From contig NBAY01000073.1 in the NCBI GenBank assembly GCA_002794775.1, positions 124,001 through 188,000 of the forward strand: 64,000 nt of DNA. The letters are read 5' to 3'. Shown here in pieces: positions 36,901-49,677 of the stretch (positions are counted from its first letter, which is position 1; each line of letters starts with the position of its first letter). The notes below the pieces were generated by a model, which ran no database searches, had not been told where the DNA came from, and saw only the letters and a list, made by a program, of their open reading frames with translations. The DNA is from Porodaedalea pini (taxonomy: Eukaryota; Basidiomycota; Agaricomycetes; Hymenochaetales; Hymenochaetaceae). The position numbers and the translations under genes were made by a program.

Positions 36901-38128
36901 CGGGGGAGCTGATAAATTCGACGATAGCTGGCGACATGGGCCAAGCTGCTGGATGGAAGCACACGTGGGTACATAAAAAGTACATAATTCATGCCCGTCA
37001 GTGGAGTGAGTGCAACATGAATGAATAAATGAACGAAGAACGGTCGGGGGTCGGGTGTGGGCGAGACTGGGAGTGGAATCCGCCGAGTCGAAGGACGAGG
37101 AGAGGAGAGGGCGAAAGTGTTTCAAGAGCACGTAAGTTATCAAAAACTCTCGAGATGATCTTCTTTGAGAAAGTGCCATACTGGCCAAATATGAATGCTA
37201 TCTCGGGTAATGATATGCCAGTGCCGGAGACCGCTGGACATGGGCTTCTGCAAAAATGGGCGCGATGCAAGGAAGCACGGTGCGAATGAGCGAACGAGTG
37301 ATTTACCTTTCGACCCCAGAGCGAAGCGACAGGGAAAATTGACAGCGGGATATGATGGACCCGAAGCGGCGGCTTGTTATCTCTTCGACACCTGAATCTG
37401 GCCAGATGATGATGGTGATGATCGTTCTTTCTCACCCACTTCTCGAGTTTCGGGGTGTGCGTTCGCAGGCAGCCGTGTTTATTTATTCCCTTTCGCTCGA
37501 GGGAACCGCCGCGCCCTCTGCGGGTGCAGCTGACCCGTCAAGGCCATCAAACCGGACGCGCCCGGCGAGCCGACGGAAGCATTCCAGAAGAAGGCGTGTA
37601 CGACATGTGACCTGTGCGTGATTAGATTGGTCACGGCGGAAAGAGGCGATTGGACGCTGCCCGGCGTCGATGTGGGCAGAGAGAAGACTGAGAAGGACGG
37701 AATGACGCGAGCTGCCGCAGACGAGCAGCCCAGAATGGCGCGGTGCGGCGCTCGTCGAGAGCCTGTCTGACGTGTCGACGGCGAAGAGTGCTGGGCGGGA
37801 CAGGAAGTGTCGGCGGAGGGAGCGAGAGCGGGCGGTTGTTTGTGGCGCACCCCCAGCTGTGCAGCAGGCTTCAGTTGTCGCTGGAGGCAGCGTCGAGGGA
37901 AGCGGTCGAACAAGGTTCTGTTGGCGACGTTCTGCCGAAAAGCGGCTTTGTTTGCGGGAGATCATCGGGCTGCCCATATCCGGAAGCCAGATTATACGGA
38001 CGATCCTGGAAAAAAAGAATACTGGAAAAGAATTGGAATATCATCTATTTATGTAAACTACTCGCTATATATATTCCCAAGGCCCAAAGTCGCCAGACTG
38101 CAGCGGTAGGCGCGTCCAGCTCGATCCT

Positions 38129-40552
38129 ATGCTGCAAACAGACCGTTTCCTCTTCGCCCCGCTCACTCCGCCGCCCGACAACATCAGCCTCGACGTCGAC
38201 GGCAGCTTCCTCGTCTCTCCATCCATCCCGCCCTTCAACCCCGCCTCCGCCCGCCCTCGCCTCGAACTCGACATCGGCCGCCCCTTCCTCGGCCAGGCTC
38301 CTGCCACCCACTCCGCCCTGGCCTTCGACCCGCACAGTGCCGCCGCCGGCCTTTCTGCCACGTCCCCCGCCGAGCACGCGTTCCGCTACGCACGCGACTC
38401 GGCCCCCACCTCCGCTTCCGTATCTGCCGTGTCCGGTGGCAATCAAAGTATCTACAGCGTTCCGTCCGCTTTAGAGCACTCCTCCGACGCCGCCACACTC
38501 GCCACGGGCGTCTCTGGTATGTTGCTGTCAATCTTCCCTCCTTGCATGGGCGTCTGCCGCCACCGAATGCTCGAGTCCCCGCCACTCACGTCTTGCCCTG
38601 CTCATTAGGTTATCCGTGCTCTCCTCCCCCTTCAAGGCACCATTCCGAGCATGGTGCAAATCGTGACAAGCTTTCCGGCGCTAGCCAGTTTTCTGCGCAG
38701 TCTCCGGCAGACTCCCCAGCGGGCCAGGCCGCCACGAGCGTCCCGGAAAGACTTAACTTGACTTCGATAAATGCGCAAACTCTACCAGACCACTATCACG
38801 CTACGTTTAGCACATCTGCCCCGTCGGAACAGAGCGAACAGTCCAGACATCTCACTCAGGCTCAGCAAGCTAGTTCGCAGCTACGGACGTCTTCGTCTTC
38901 GCTTCACTCCCCCTCCGATCGCTTCCCTCCGCTAGCCTCGATGCTTTCTTCCGACCGTTATCCGCGCGTGGATAGATATGCCTTCCCCCCCCAGGACACG
39001 AGCGGCGCGTCTCCGATCCCTCGGACCACTACTCTACTGCGAAACACTACACGCCGTCCATGACAATGGGTACAGGCTATGGAGCGTCCTCATACACGCT
39101 GCATCGAGTCAATCGAAGCGAGTCGTACTCGGATATTGGAGTAGAGCCCGGCCTGAGTCATGCGGACTGGCAAGAGGAAGAAAGAGAACGTCTCTACATG
39201 GACGAACGCGCGAGGGCTGCCTTCGATCCATACTCCCCTATTCACTCTTCTTTCTCGTCGTCGAATTCGTCCATCGCCACGCCAGGACTGCCCTCCCCGC
39301 ATGCGGCCTCGTACCACCACTCGCAGACCTCTCGCAGCTACGCCGGTCCGCCCGGCGGTGCCTATCCGCTCTATGGCTCGTCCGAAGACGTGTCTTACGA
39401 TGCCAGACCGCAGACCAGTTCGGACGACTCGAATTCGCCATCTTATGCGTACGCACATGCACCTTCTGGCTCCCGGAGCCAGCCGGCCACGTTGCCCCCG
39501 CACCAAGCAGACTATGCAAACTATGCAGGTGCTGACCCCTCGTCGAAGACCTATTCGTTCGTTTCGCTCCCCGGGAATACGGTGCGCAAGCGTCCTAGAC
39601 GCCGATATGATGAGATTGAACGTCTGTATTCGTGCAACTTCCCTGGCTGCACGAAGGCGTATGGGACCCTGAATCATCTGAATGCGCATGTCAACATGCA
39701 AAAGCACGGTTCAAAGAGACATCCTAATGGTGAGTCGTGCTTTTAATTTCTACTTGAACATTGGGCGAAGACTGGTTCTTCTTGACATGTTTTATCTCAA
39801 ATGTTATTGGCACGAGCTGTATCTGACTACAATGTCTTTCCTTGACATACCATTCAGAATTCAAGGAGATGCGGAAACAATGGCGAAAGATGAAGAAAGA
39901 GCAGGAGAACGAGAGGGAGCACATGGTTCATGTTGAAAGTCAGCCGAGCTCTGGGAACGGCAGTCTTTCGGAAGTGATGCGCCGTCGACGCGCCACGGAC
40001 CCTAGTCCGTATGGACTTCATTCGATGAATCCCGAGGAGGACGTTAATGTGAATGGTCTCCCTTCGGGCCCGGTGGCGTCCTCCGTGAATGATCCGTTGG
40101 GGATGTCTTCCCTCGACGTATCCTCGTATGGGCTTGGCTCGGGTCTGTCAATGAATGTCGGCTCCGACCCCATGAGTGGCATGGGCGTTGGTGCCGGATA
40201 TGGCCACCAGCATTACGCGTCTCCGACTGCGTATCAGAGCCAGCAGCAGCGTCCGCCCATCTCGCCGGTGTCCCCTACCGGACACTCGGATACGTACGGG
40301 CGTTACACATCGAATGGATCAGGACTTGCGCCCCTCCCCGAATCTCCCACCAATTATTATGCGCAGCCGGGCGATTACGAGCACGACGGTACCCGTACGC
40401 CACCACCGCGCAACCAGCTCCCGCCCGACGCCACGCTCTGCTCGGCATACTCACATTCGCAACAGCCCGACATGGGAAACGATGGGTACGCGTTGCCTAG
40501 CCTGTCGTCTGCCACCCGCATGGACCACCGTGGACATCATAATTCTCAGTAA
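38129..40552 (+). CDS. Con7-like C2H2 zinc-finger transcription factor
   Basis: Starts at the ATG at 38129 (MLQTDRFLFAPLTPPPDN). Introns at 38517-38608 and 39730-39857 are in phase. The DNA-binding region reads TYSFVSLPGNTVRKRPRRRY, DEIERLYSCNFPGCTKAYGT, LNHLNAHVNMQKHGSKRHPN, then EFKEMRKQWR across the intron; this block is diagnostic of Con7 factors, with a C-x4-C-x12-H-x5-H finger and a basic KRPRRRY patch. The flanks are long, Ser/Pro/Gly/Tyr-rich and poorly conserved. Con7p of Magnaporthe controls conidium morphology and infection-related cell-wall genes; a general role in development or wall biology is the safe inference. The reading frame shifts between about 38,957 and 39,000, at a run of eight C: one extra C, or a 38-nt intron (38957-38994), restores it. 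Confidence 0.85.
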
Positions 40553-41981
40553 GGCACGTCTCTGCCGGCCTAATCACACACGCAGATTCTGCGTGCGACT
40601 CATCCTCGACGCGCCTGCTTCCCCTTCTTTTCTTTATATTTCCTTTCCTTTTTTGTTCTGTGCAGTGGATCGAGCTCTGTCTCTCAATTATCACATCCTA
40701 ATTCTTTTCTTGTCGGCGAAACAGCGCATCGGAGTCTATTTTCTCGTCTCTTTCTACGTGTCAACAACATTGGAACCCTCTGGGAAACAGCTTACTCGTA
40801 TGCAACTTATAACATTTCATATCAATTGCCCTTACTTTCCTCCTTCCTCCTATTGCGTGTCCGCGTGCGATCGGTGCTCTTCCCTCCTTTCATCGGCCTG
40901 TTTGTAATTCTATCGGACCATTGCCTCCTTGTCCTTCCTGTCCCCCTCCCGTTCCCTATACACTGTACCTCCTGCGGCCTGCCTCGCCTGATCGCTCGTC
41001 CTCGCCTTGGAACATCCTCTTGCATTTCCCCTACTTCTTTTACGTGTTCTTCTTTTCTTTCTTTTCTTTTGCAAGCCTTATAGTTGTGAACCCACATGTA
41101 ATGCCCGTGCAGTGTCGACGTACTTCGCATGTGCGGGCGGCCGGAGCTCGGTTTATAGGTACTTAGTAAATAGTGTATATCACATATCCTTCTTTTCTTC
41201 GCTATGCAAACTGCAGTATTCTTTCCACCTATAGCCGGGCCTCGTTTACTCGTGCCGCTGCTTCTGCTCGCCTTGGATGTGTTCAACTTGAAAGAGGTAT
41301 GCGCGATTGCGGAGAACATAAAGTTAAAATTCTAAGCCACGGGGTTGTGATCGTGTACCGGAGACGCCGCATCGGCCCTTCCCTTCGGATTCCAATGCAC
41401 ATGTCATTCGCGCGCTCCAGGTGTGCGGGAAGCGCTACGGAGTGCGAATGCTGCGAGAACGTGCGTGCGGGATGCGTGTACGCGTATTGTAATTATGCTC
41501 ATGCGATTGCTGCTTTTGCGTCGACGGATGCGCGCTGTGGTCGCGATTTAGGGCTCTGTACATGTGTGGCGTGCTTGGAAATCGAATGCGATCGTCCTCT
41601 GGGTCCCGGGAGCTGGGTAACTGGCGGAAGTGAGCAGAGCCGGCGATGGTAATAGTATAGAGACATCCTGTACACTTCCCCCTTCCCTCCCCCCCTTCTT
41701 TCATTTTCCATTCAGACCCGCACGATGGACAGGGACAGCACGACGCTAGTAGGGGCTTCTGCAGGCGTTTATCGCGCAGAGGGCGGCCATCGAGACGAAT
41801 TTCATTTCCGAGTTCACCATCACATCCTGTAGCTTGGAGGACATACATACTGTATGTGCTAATATTAGTAATGTTCTTCGAGCCTCGAGGGATCGTGAGT
41901 CTGATCTGCATACGCTCAGATCCGTCGAAACGATTCATCATTCGTCGTCGTCGCCGATGAAAAGGAGAAGAAGACGAGATG

Positions 41982-41998
41982 CCCCCCCCCCCCCCCCC
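41982..41998. repeat. C17 homopolymer run
   Basis: Seventeen consecutive C on the plus strand. Confidence 0.95.
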
Positions 41999-42141
41999 TC
42001 TTTGGACTCTTTGGAGAGTTTGCTGAGATTGAGATTAATATTAATATTGAAAAGCCCCCGCGCGTGATACGCGTTTCGCATCGGGCGATCAGACGTGAGG
42101 TGATGCGCCGCATCGGCATTAATATCGGCGGCGGCGGAGGT

Positions 42142-42159
42142 CCCCCCCCCCCCCCCCCC
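42142..42159. repeat. C18 homopolymer run
   Basis: Eighteen consecutive C on the plus strand, only 143 bases after the previous run. Confidence 0.95.
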
Positions 42160-43163
42160 ATCGGATTCCGACGCCCCGCGAAACGATGACGGCACCCCAG
42201 GTTTGTATTGATATTCCGTAGTTGAAGAGTTTCGTCTATGTGGCGCGCACGTGATAATGATAGTACTAGTGCCAGCGGAGCGCAGATGCGGCGAGATGCT
42301 TGACGATGCTTGGTGTGCGAAGCTTGGAAGCATGGGATTATTTTCCCAGAGGAATACTGACATTGGAAGCGCGGACGGAGTGGGCGGACGGGCGGGAGCA
42401 GAAAAACAGTCGCCTGCGAAGCCTTCCGAACGCCCGCGCGCTTATCTGCAGGCTCAGAGGGGGGCCAGCGGATTGGCGTTCGGAAGTCGGGACAAGTCGA
42501 CCAAGTGTACAATATTAATATTGATATTGCATTCGAAGAAGAACAGCCGCCCAGGAATACTGTGGATAAATTGTTGTGACGCGAGTGAACTCTGAAGGTG
42601 GAATGGAAGGCGGGGATTAAATGCGCTTTTTTTTTTTTTTTCAAGTGGTACGCCAATGGCATACGTGTAACGTAGTACATACATGCACTCTATCCGCTGC
42701 TTGACGCCACCACGCGTCCAGCGCGCGAGCCGGCGACGTTCTCAATCTCAGGTGCGTTGCGTTGCGTTGCGTCGCGAGCTGACAGTGGCAAGATGGCTGA
42801 CTGGCTCGCATCAGCGGATCAAGATACCCAATCTGAAAAAAAAAAAGAGGAAAACTCTATAAGCTGTCAAATATTAATCTGGGATGTTTGCACCCCGCCC
42901 TATCTCCCTCTTCATTCTGAGCGCTATTTTCATTACTGCAAGAATCATCATCATCAGTGACGCGCGACCTTTCCATTGACGTGGAGACACCGCATTACGT
43001 TCCGACAAGCGCGGGTGGCACGGGCGTGTGCTGGAATTCTGCGCGTTTCATGAAAGCGGGCATCCCTCTGAGTCTGAAGTACGTTTGGAGTCAGGCGGCG
43101 GGTTCGCGATGTCGTTCTGTGGACTTCGATATCTTGCTTCCGGAGTGATGTTGATCCTGAGAT

Positions 43164-43178
43164 GGGGGGGGGGGGGGG
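43164..43178. repeat. G15 homopolymer run
   Basis: Fifteen consecutive G on the plus strand, followed shortly by a TTCC tandem repeat (about 43,231-43,250). Confidence 0.95.
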
Positions 43179-43596
43179 CGTTTTGGATGTTTGTCTAGAA
43201 ACTCTGAAAAAATAAAACTAGATTCTCGAATCTTCCTTCCTTCCTTCCTTCTTGCTTTCCTTTGTGCCATTTCTAGAACCCGGAGAAACAGCCAGTTATT
43301 CTTCATTTGACACAAAATCGAGCTTCGCGTGTTCCTGCTTCTCCCGTATCATGACGCACGCATTGGAAGAGGCTTCAGCAGAAGGGCCTACCGGTACTTG
43401 AGCGGTATTCAGAATTCACCCTAGCCATGTCATTGCTAGTGAAACAGTAATTCATAATTTGATTTGCAAGAAGTACATGTACGTAGTCTGAGAGTTCCAC
43501 CGACGCGAGAGCAGATATAGCCTGCATAACGGAAAGTATGAAAATCGTCAGAACTCTCGTAAAGCGGCATGGCTTCGGATCAGACACTTTGCTCCT

Positions 43597-43608
43597 CCCC
43601 CCCCCCCC
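43597..43608. repeat. C12 homopolymer run
   Basis: Twelve consecutive C on the plus strand, flanked by further pyrimidines. Confidence 0.95.
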
Positions 43609-46600
43609 TCCCCACATAGGAGCGTGGAACTTGGAACTTGGAAGGGGGAGTGAAACATGTTCTTCGTTCCCCGCCACATCGCCATTCATGGATGCTGAAC
43701 GCCCATTAGCTCGATCTTCGCGTTCTTGAAGATCGTTCACGGCGGGTCCCTCTTCTGTCCCGAACAGCCCCGAAATCTCCCATGGCTAATGCATTAGCGC
43801 TGGGGCGTTCTATTAGTATGACCCAACTGATCAACCACAGATCTAGAGCTTGCACTCTCGGGCAGACCCATGCGCGGAGCGGAAGGTGTACGTATGGGTT
43901 CCCATCCCCGCGGACTCTTCAGCATGTCGAATTGGATGTTCTCTCCACGTGTGTCAGTGCGCCGAAAGCCAGCAGAGCGATGGCGGAATCCTTAAGATCT
44001 CAAGAATCTCGAATACAAAATTCATCATACGGCTGACATGATGAACTAAGGTTTCGGCCAGCGCATCGCAAGTCCATATAGATTCGACAAATCGGACTAA
44101 CAAGCACCGAAAAGCATGTCATTAATATGCGCTCAAGAAAGAAAAAAAAAAGAAAAAAAAAGAAATGTTTTGAGGAGCGTGGCATCCGAAGTCGTTTGAA
44201 ATTTGCTCACCGCGAAGCATATTGGCAAAAGGTAGGGAGAACGGCCGGTAAGCAACCTGAAGTCCTCACGTCAAACGCACAGTTTCGCCAAAGATAATTG
44301 GCTAATACTGGCCAGCGTGTGACACCAAGGGACTGAGAAAACGGTCAAGTATGACTTTCCGTGGGAGGGGGATGATTCTGCGACAGAGATAGCCTCCTTG
44401 ACGGCAGAGAGAATATTCATGTCGAGCTTCCTCATTTATCTCGTTTTCTTTTTTTTCCGCTTCGTACGACCAAAAAACGAACGTCTAATTCCGGATGGAA
44501 TAAGATCCACCGGGTCATATTAATATTGACCGCGCCTTTTCATTCGCCGCTTTTGCCAATGATAAGATCTCGAAGTGCAGTAGTTTCCGTTAGGTAGTAA
44601 TATAGAACAAGCCGGTAGCCCTCAGCGCGTGAAACACAAAGATCTCTTCTCCCAGAACATTATTTCCGCGGCCGCAGAGGCAAAAAGAACGTTTCCTTTT
44701 CGCTTGTTGGCACGGTCGTTCAAAGAAGCAAAACAACGGTTAACGAATGGTGGAGAGAAAAAAAGAGCTCTCGTCTTCAACAAACACTTACCATCTTCCA
44801 GAATTGCGCGTGGCGCTTGTACCGTCATTAAATTAGGCCTTCACCTTAGCGTCGAACACCTTTCGGACTCGTGAACTTCCTGAGTTCGGGACGCGTAAAA
44901 TCGAAGTCGTATACGGGTTACAGAAAAAGCAAGATGAATTAAGGTCAGACACTAAAGCAGGGTGGCCGAGATATGACGTGTAATTTTAAGAGATGAATCG
45001 TCTCGGGCGTGACGGTCGAGAGGGGATCCAAAAGAAAACTTGGAATGAGCCATGACGTGACTGCTCGACTATTTTTACATGGCTTATCTGTCACACTTCC
45101 TACCCTCCTTATATGCATGATCATCTCAGTGATCTCACTGCTCACTGTAAGCAAATTGCATATGAACAGACTCCTCGACTCGGCTTTGCATCCAGTGACA
45201 AAGCTATACCATTGTGTTGGTTATGAAGCTCATTTCATACGTGGTTCATAGATGATTGGTTGAAGTTATTTTTTTCTTTCGTGATGCCTTATTTGGATGC
45301 TGATCTTCTCAAATTGGGGCAAGAGCATGTCAAATCGTGAGTCTAGTTCTGTGAAAAGTAATATAAATGGAAAATACAGTACAAATTCTCGTAATGCATA
45401 GGATTTTGTTGGCGAAAAAAACCGGACATCTCTGCCAAAATACTAAGACATACTGCACAGCCTCTGTAATGCATTTGGCGTCGGGTGGGAACGGAGTGTA
45501 TGCATTATGAGAATTTGTACGCAAGTATTGCTTCAAATCATGTATGTTTCGTCCTATGAGAAATCTCACCAGTCTGTCACTTCTACACGTACACAAGTAT
45601 GTATCTGGTAAGTCGAAAGGCTACTAGGACATGACTACAAACGATCGAGTGTCCGCCGCCCGCCTTTGTTTGGAACATCAGGAAGACTGCGCCAGGTGTT
45701 TCAATAATGCCTTGAATCGAGAACCTCGTGTATCATCCTTCCATCATCTCCGACTCCCTGGGTCCATTTGAGTATCTCAAACCTTTTGTAGAGACCGGCC
45801 CGACGGACCTAAAGGCAAAGTCCACGCCGAAATTGAGTTGCCGAAGTACAATTACTACCGCTATTTGCGTATTCCGCACAATTAACGCAGGAACTTCTTC
45901 CCTCACGATCTTCGGACTCGGGGAGGCCAATAAGAGGGCGTAGCTAAAAGCGCAGCGTTCGGCGGAGTTGCATTGGCCCACAAGAAGCATCGAAACTTTG
46001 TCAGTTAAATATGGTCGGACAGATGCGGGATTATAGCCTGTACATTCAGGATTTAGAATACAGAAGGTCCAGGCTGGGAGAAAGAACCCAAAAATGAGAA
46101 TAGAATTGCACCGCACGAAGGACTGTATGTCCAAGCTTCAATTTGTATTTTGACTGCGCAGTATGCATGTGGTATGAAGCTGTTGTTTCCAAACTCACGT
46201 AGAAGCCCGTCTCAGCGGGGAATTTCTTTCAAATAAGCGTCGATGGAGGCGATAGAGCGCGCAAGAATACGTCTGGGCTTCGTAACTCACTTGAAAGAAG
46301 GACAGGTTGTTTCTGAATTTATCGATTGCTTCAGCTCTGTCCACCTGCCCGCTCGAAGTTAGAGTTCTCAGGAAAGTCTCGAGGCAACTCAATATCGAAT
46401 GGGTTTGCTCCGCCATAAAAAGCACCGTGATCAATGCTCTGCGGCTCAAGGTAACTTCCGGACAGATGCCTCGCTATGGACGAGTTGAGCCAATCCGGTT
46501 ATAATGGGCAAACCTTGTACGATAAGGCCTTTTGGTCGACGCAAAAAGTAGCACCGCAGAAGGATTGGGCATCTTGAGATATTGGGGAAGAGGATTTTCG

Positions 46601-47185
46601 ACGCTAGAGTGCATCGGTTGCAATGTTATTGCCAATCAGTGCTTCTAGGTCTCAAGTCATTTGCATGTTGGATCGTCCGAGTATCTGATACCGCGACATA
46701 GATTCCGAGGAAGGTGCGAGGTAGATCATGGGGAAAGGTCGAAATTGGATAGAGTGCAAGTGGAAGTCTACCCCGGCGTGGAACTGATGCAGATAATGCT
46801 CGATTTATGAGATATTTTCCAGAAAGACATTTACAAAGTGCGCAGAGGGCCATTGCCGAGAGAGATAAGAGTAGTGCATCGAGAAAGCGGTCGTAGAGTA
46901 ATTTAGACATGACAGAGGTGTAGCAAGTTAGTTTCCAGCCGTTCAACAGAAGCTCATATAAGTGTGAGTATATATGGCAGTTGGAACCCACCGTTCCACA
47001 ACGGGATTATTGCGTCATGACAATCTCGAACGAGTACCTCTGCGCTTTCCTTCGAGTTCCCATCTACCTCGCGAACAACTATTTCCTCGGGCGCAAGAAA
47101 GCATTGTCTATGCAGAGAGTGCTAATTGAAGTCTTGCTTGAGTTATAATAGATCGCTTGCAAGTTTCGACGACTCATTAGCAACG

Positions 47186-49451
47186 ATGCCTTCGTTGTCG
47201 GATCTGCCTGTCGAACTACTTCTTGACTATCTTCTACCTATCTTACCGGTACGGGATCTACTCGCACTAGGCGCTACAAACCACCTCTATTCCAGTCTTT
47301 GCTATGATGAGACGTTCTGGAAGATGAAATGCAAGGAAGATTTCAACTTTTCCAGCTCGAGGACGGCACGGACGAAGGGATGGAAGTTCATTTACAAAGG
47401 TCTGAGCAACCCGAAGGTTTTTGTTTGGGGGTAAGTATCCAGATGCTCACTGCCATCGTGACAAAAGCTTACTTCGATAACAGGAGCAGCGGCAATGGGA
47501 GATTAGGTCTTCCTCCGACATCACGTAGCAGATTAAATGGTGCACCATATCCGATGCAGCTCACTTTCCCAAAGAACTCTGCGATTGTTGATCTGATTGC
47601 GGGGGGATGGTGAGCTCATTTCTGGCTAATTTTAAAGCTATTCCTGACATCGTCGATTTAGGTCATTCCATGCTCTTGACTCTTCGGGACGCGTTTATGT
47701 ATGGGGTGAGTTATGTTAAACTGTCGCAGTCAAAGGAATCGGACGTTTAGCTTCTTTCGTACAAGGCACCATGGACGGAGAAATGTTCGGTCTACAAAGT
47801 GACGGGTTTTCGGTCCCCGAAAAGGTTTCGGAGAAGCCACTGCGCCTTGAACTTCCTGAACCAGTTCGGACGCTGAGGTGAGCTCGAGTATGCTCATCAT
47901 ACACGTTATATTAGATGACATTTTGTGACGTTAGCTGCGGACGCAAGCACTCCATGGCATTTGATGCAAAGGGTCAGATATGGACGTTCATCTCTTGGGG
48001 AAGACCTTTCCGCCTCGTTACACCGGCACTAGACAACACCTCTCCCGATGCAACGCCGATACAGGCTGAATGCGGATGGTCATACAGTGCTGCGTTGACT
48101 GCCTCCGGTGATATCTATGTTTGGTGGCCCTTCAGTGTGTCTGTTCAACAGCAATTTGGCGTGACCATGGGTCAGATGGACGGAGAGGGAGACAAGCGCG
48201 CACATGCAACTCTAGAAGGCACAATCCCGTGCGTGACGTGGGACTTGCACCATAACCCACAGAAAGTGCCGGCTATCCCTAAGCTCCCTGAGCTACCACA
48301 CTCGGGCCGAGTGCTGGGGGAGGATGAGAAGGAGACGAAGCTCGTCAAAATTGCTGCAATGGATGGCTTCTTGATAGGACTGACGAACAGAGGACATGTC
48401 CTCAAGTTCGGCGGCCTGAGCAACGAGACATCTGTCCAGCAGGCGCATTGGGAATATGTGAGCGAGCCTTTTGCAAGAAAGGATGATCTTTGAATTAATG
48501 TTCGTACACACCTCCGTCTGTAGCTTCCAAACTTCAGCGAGACAGAGAAGCTTCGGGCGCATCCAGCGTTCGCTGGCGGGGAGCGAAGAGAAGACGGGAG
48601 GCCCGACACGCTGGCTCCACCAAGGGATGTACAAATCACCCACGTATGTTCTGCCCATGTCTTCCGTTCCATATTCTTCTCACACATGCTCACCGTCGGG
48701 CCGACCATCCATCTATCCACAGATCACAGCGCACTTTGGGCACTTTGTTGTATATACGGACGAGGAGAACTCGATTGTGCTACGGGGAAGCACGGACACA
48801 ATGGCGGAGGACGCGGCAGAGGTCATCCCTGCGCTGCAGTACAAGTCTATTATCTCAGTCGGGCTCGGTGACTACCACAGCGTGGCCCTCGCCGCGGACG
48901 GGAAACTGTACGCGTGGGGTGCATTCCAAATGGGCGCGCTTGGCCTTGGATTGCCGGAAGAGCTTCCTGTTGGTGCACCTGGCGGGTATGCAACGCAAGA
49001 GCAAATGGACCGCGCAAAGGAGGGATACCGCGTGCGGGTACCAGATGTACAGGTGCCGACGGAGGTGCGCTTCGACCACGGCTTGAAGAAGAAGAGAGAC
49101 CGGTTCTGCTTCGCTGCGACGGCGGCGGGTTGGCACACGGGTGCGCTGGTCATCGATATTGGTCCCGAGGTAAGATAATGCGAAATCCTTTGGAAAACAT
49201 TACTGCAATACTGAATGTGACCACTTCGACTACAGGAAGACGACGAGGAAGAAAACGAGGCCGAAGCTGAGCACGACCCGACCAGCCAGATGCCTGGACA
49301 CTTCAATACACAGCCTGCGTCTCCTTCTGTCCCGCAGTTTGGCCCAGGACAGATGCCCATTATTCCGCTTATGGGCCACATACCCAGGGCACACGCGCCT
49401 TTCAGAGTAGGGTTTGCGGGAAGAGGGGGCTTGAGAGGGCGGGGCAAGTGA
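47186..49451 (+). CDS. F-box protein with RCC1 repeats (Saf1-like)
   Basis: A multi-exon gene starting MPSLSDLPVELLLDYLLPIL. Residues 5-50 are an F-box, ending DETFWKMKCKEDF. RCC1-type beta-propeller repeats follow: VFVWGSSGNGRLGL, GGWSFHALDSSGRVYVWG, CGRKHSMAFDAKGQIW, CGWSYSAALTASGDIYVW, and late in the protein GLGDYHSVALAADGKLYAWG. The C-terminus is acidic, then ends in a Gly/Arg-rich tail (GFAGRGGLRGRGK). F-box plus RCC1 is the layout of yeast Saf1, an SCF substrate receptor that recognises unprocessed vacuolar precursors. The F-box would bind Skp1 and the propeller the substrate. Exon joins were followed by eye around 47,430, 47,610, 47,705, 47,880, 48,460, 48,640 and 49,170. Confidence 0.85.
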
Positions 49452-49677
49452 AACGGTAGTATGAATGAACCGAGCCCGTTCTTAACGCATTGCGTAGAGG
49501 GTCTGAACTTTGAAGATGACAAGCGAAATCGCAAAGATGAGGAATGCTTTTCAGTGTAATATTAGGTTGATAATGTACAACAATGGACTTGATATGATAT
49601 GAATATAGTACAATGCCAGAAGGTTTTCCCGGTATTTTAATAGTTCTAGCCCTCAGACACGAGGCTATTCATTATTT

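Larger units (their letters stand above)
29580..38128. other. Gene-poor region upstream of the Con7-like gene, 8.5 kb
   Basis: No open frame on either strand shows a recognisable domain, coding-like composition or a sound exon chain; the longest plus-strand one in the middle (135 codons at 31757-32164) is unrecognised. The region holds long G runs (32199-32214, 33893-33902), several AATATTAAT motifs, a short GGACTAGCT tandem near 30,604-30,630 and CAG-type triplets near 34,635. Small spliced transcripts near 29.8-30.2 kb cannot be excluded. Candidate roles are long-range regulation, non-coding RNA or decayed mobile DNA. Confidence 0.5.
40553..47185. other. Gene-poor region downstream of the Con7-like gene, 6.6 kb
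   Basis: Starts with a T/C-rich 3' flank of the Con7-like gene (to about 41.2 kb). Further on are C and G homopolymer runs, AATATTAAT motifs, a GCGTT tandem at 42,755-42,775, a TTCC tandem near 43,231-43,250 and A- or T-rich tracts. Minus-strand open pieces at 45.7-47.0 kb (for example 46626-46991, with hydrophobic stretches) might be remnants of a membrane-protein gene, but I cannot build one. Confidence 0.5.

Noticed and set aside
46195..46991. Hydrophobic minus-strand open pieces resembling a membrane protein
   Set aside because: No start, no consistent splice chain and no family signature could be found.
48172..48720. 182-codon minus-strand open frame
   Set aside because: Shadow of the F-box/RCC1 gene coding strand.
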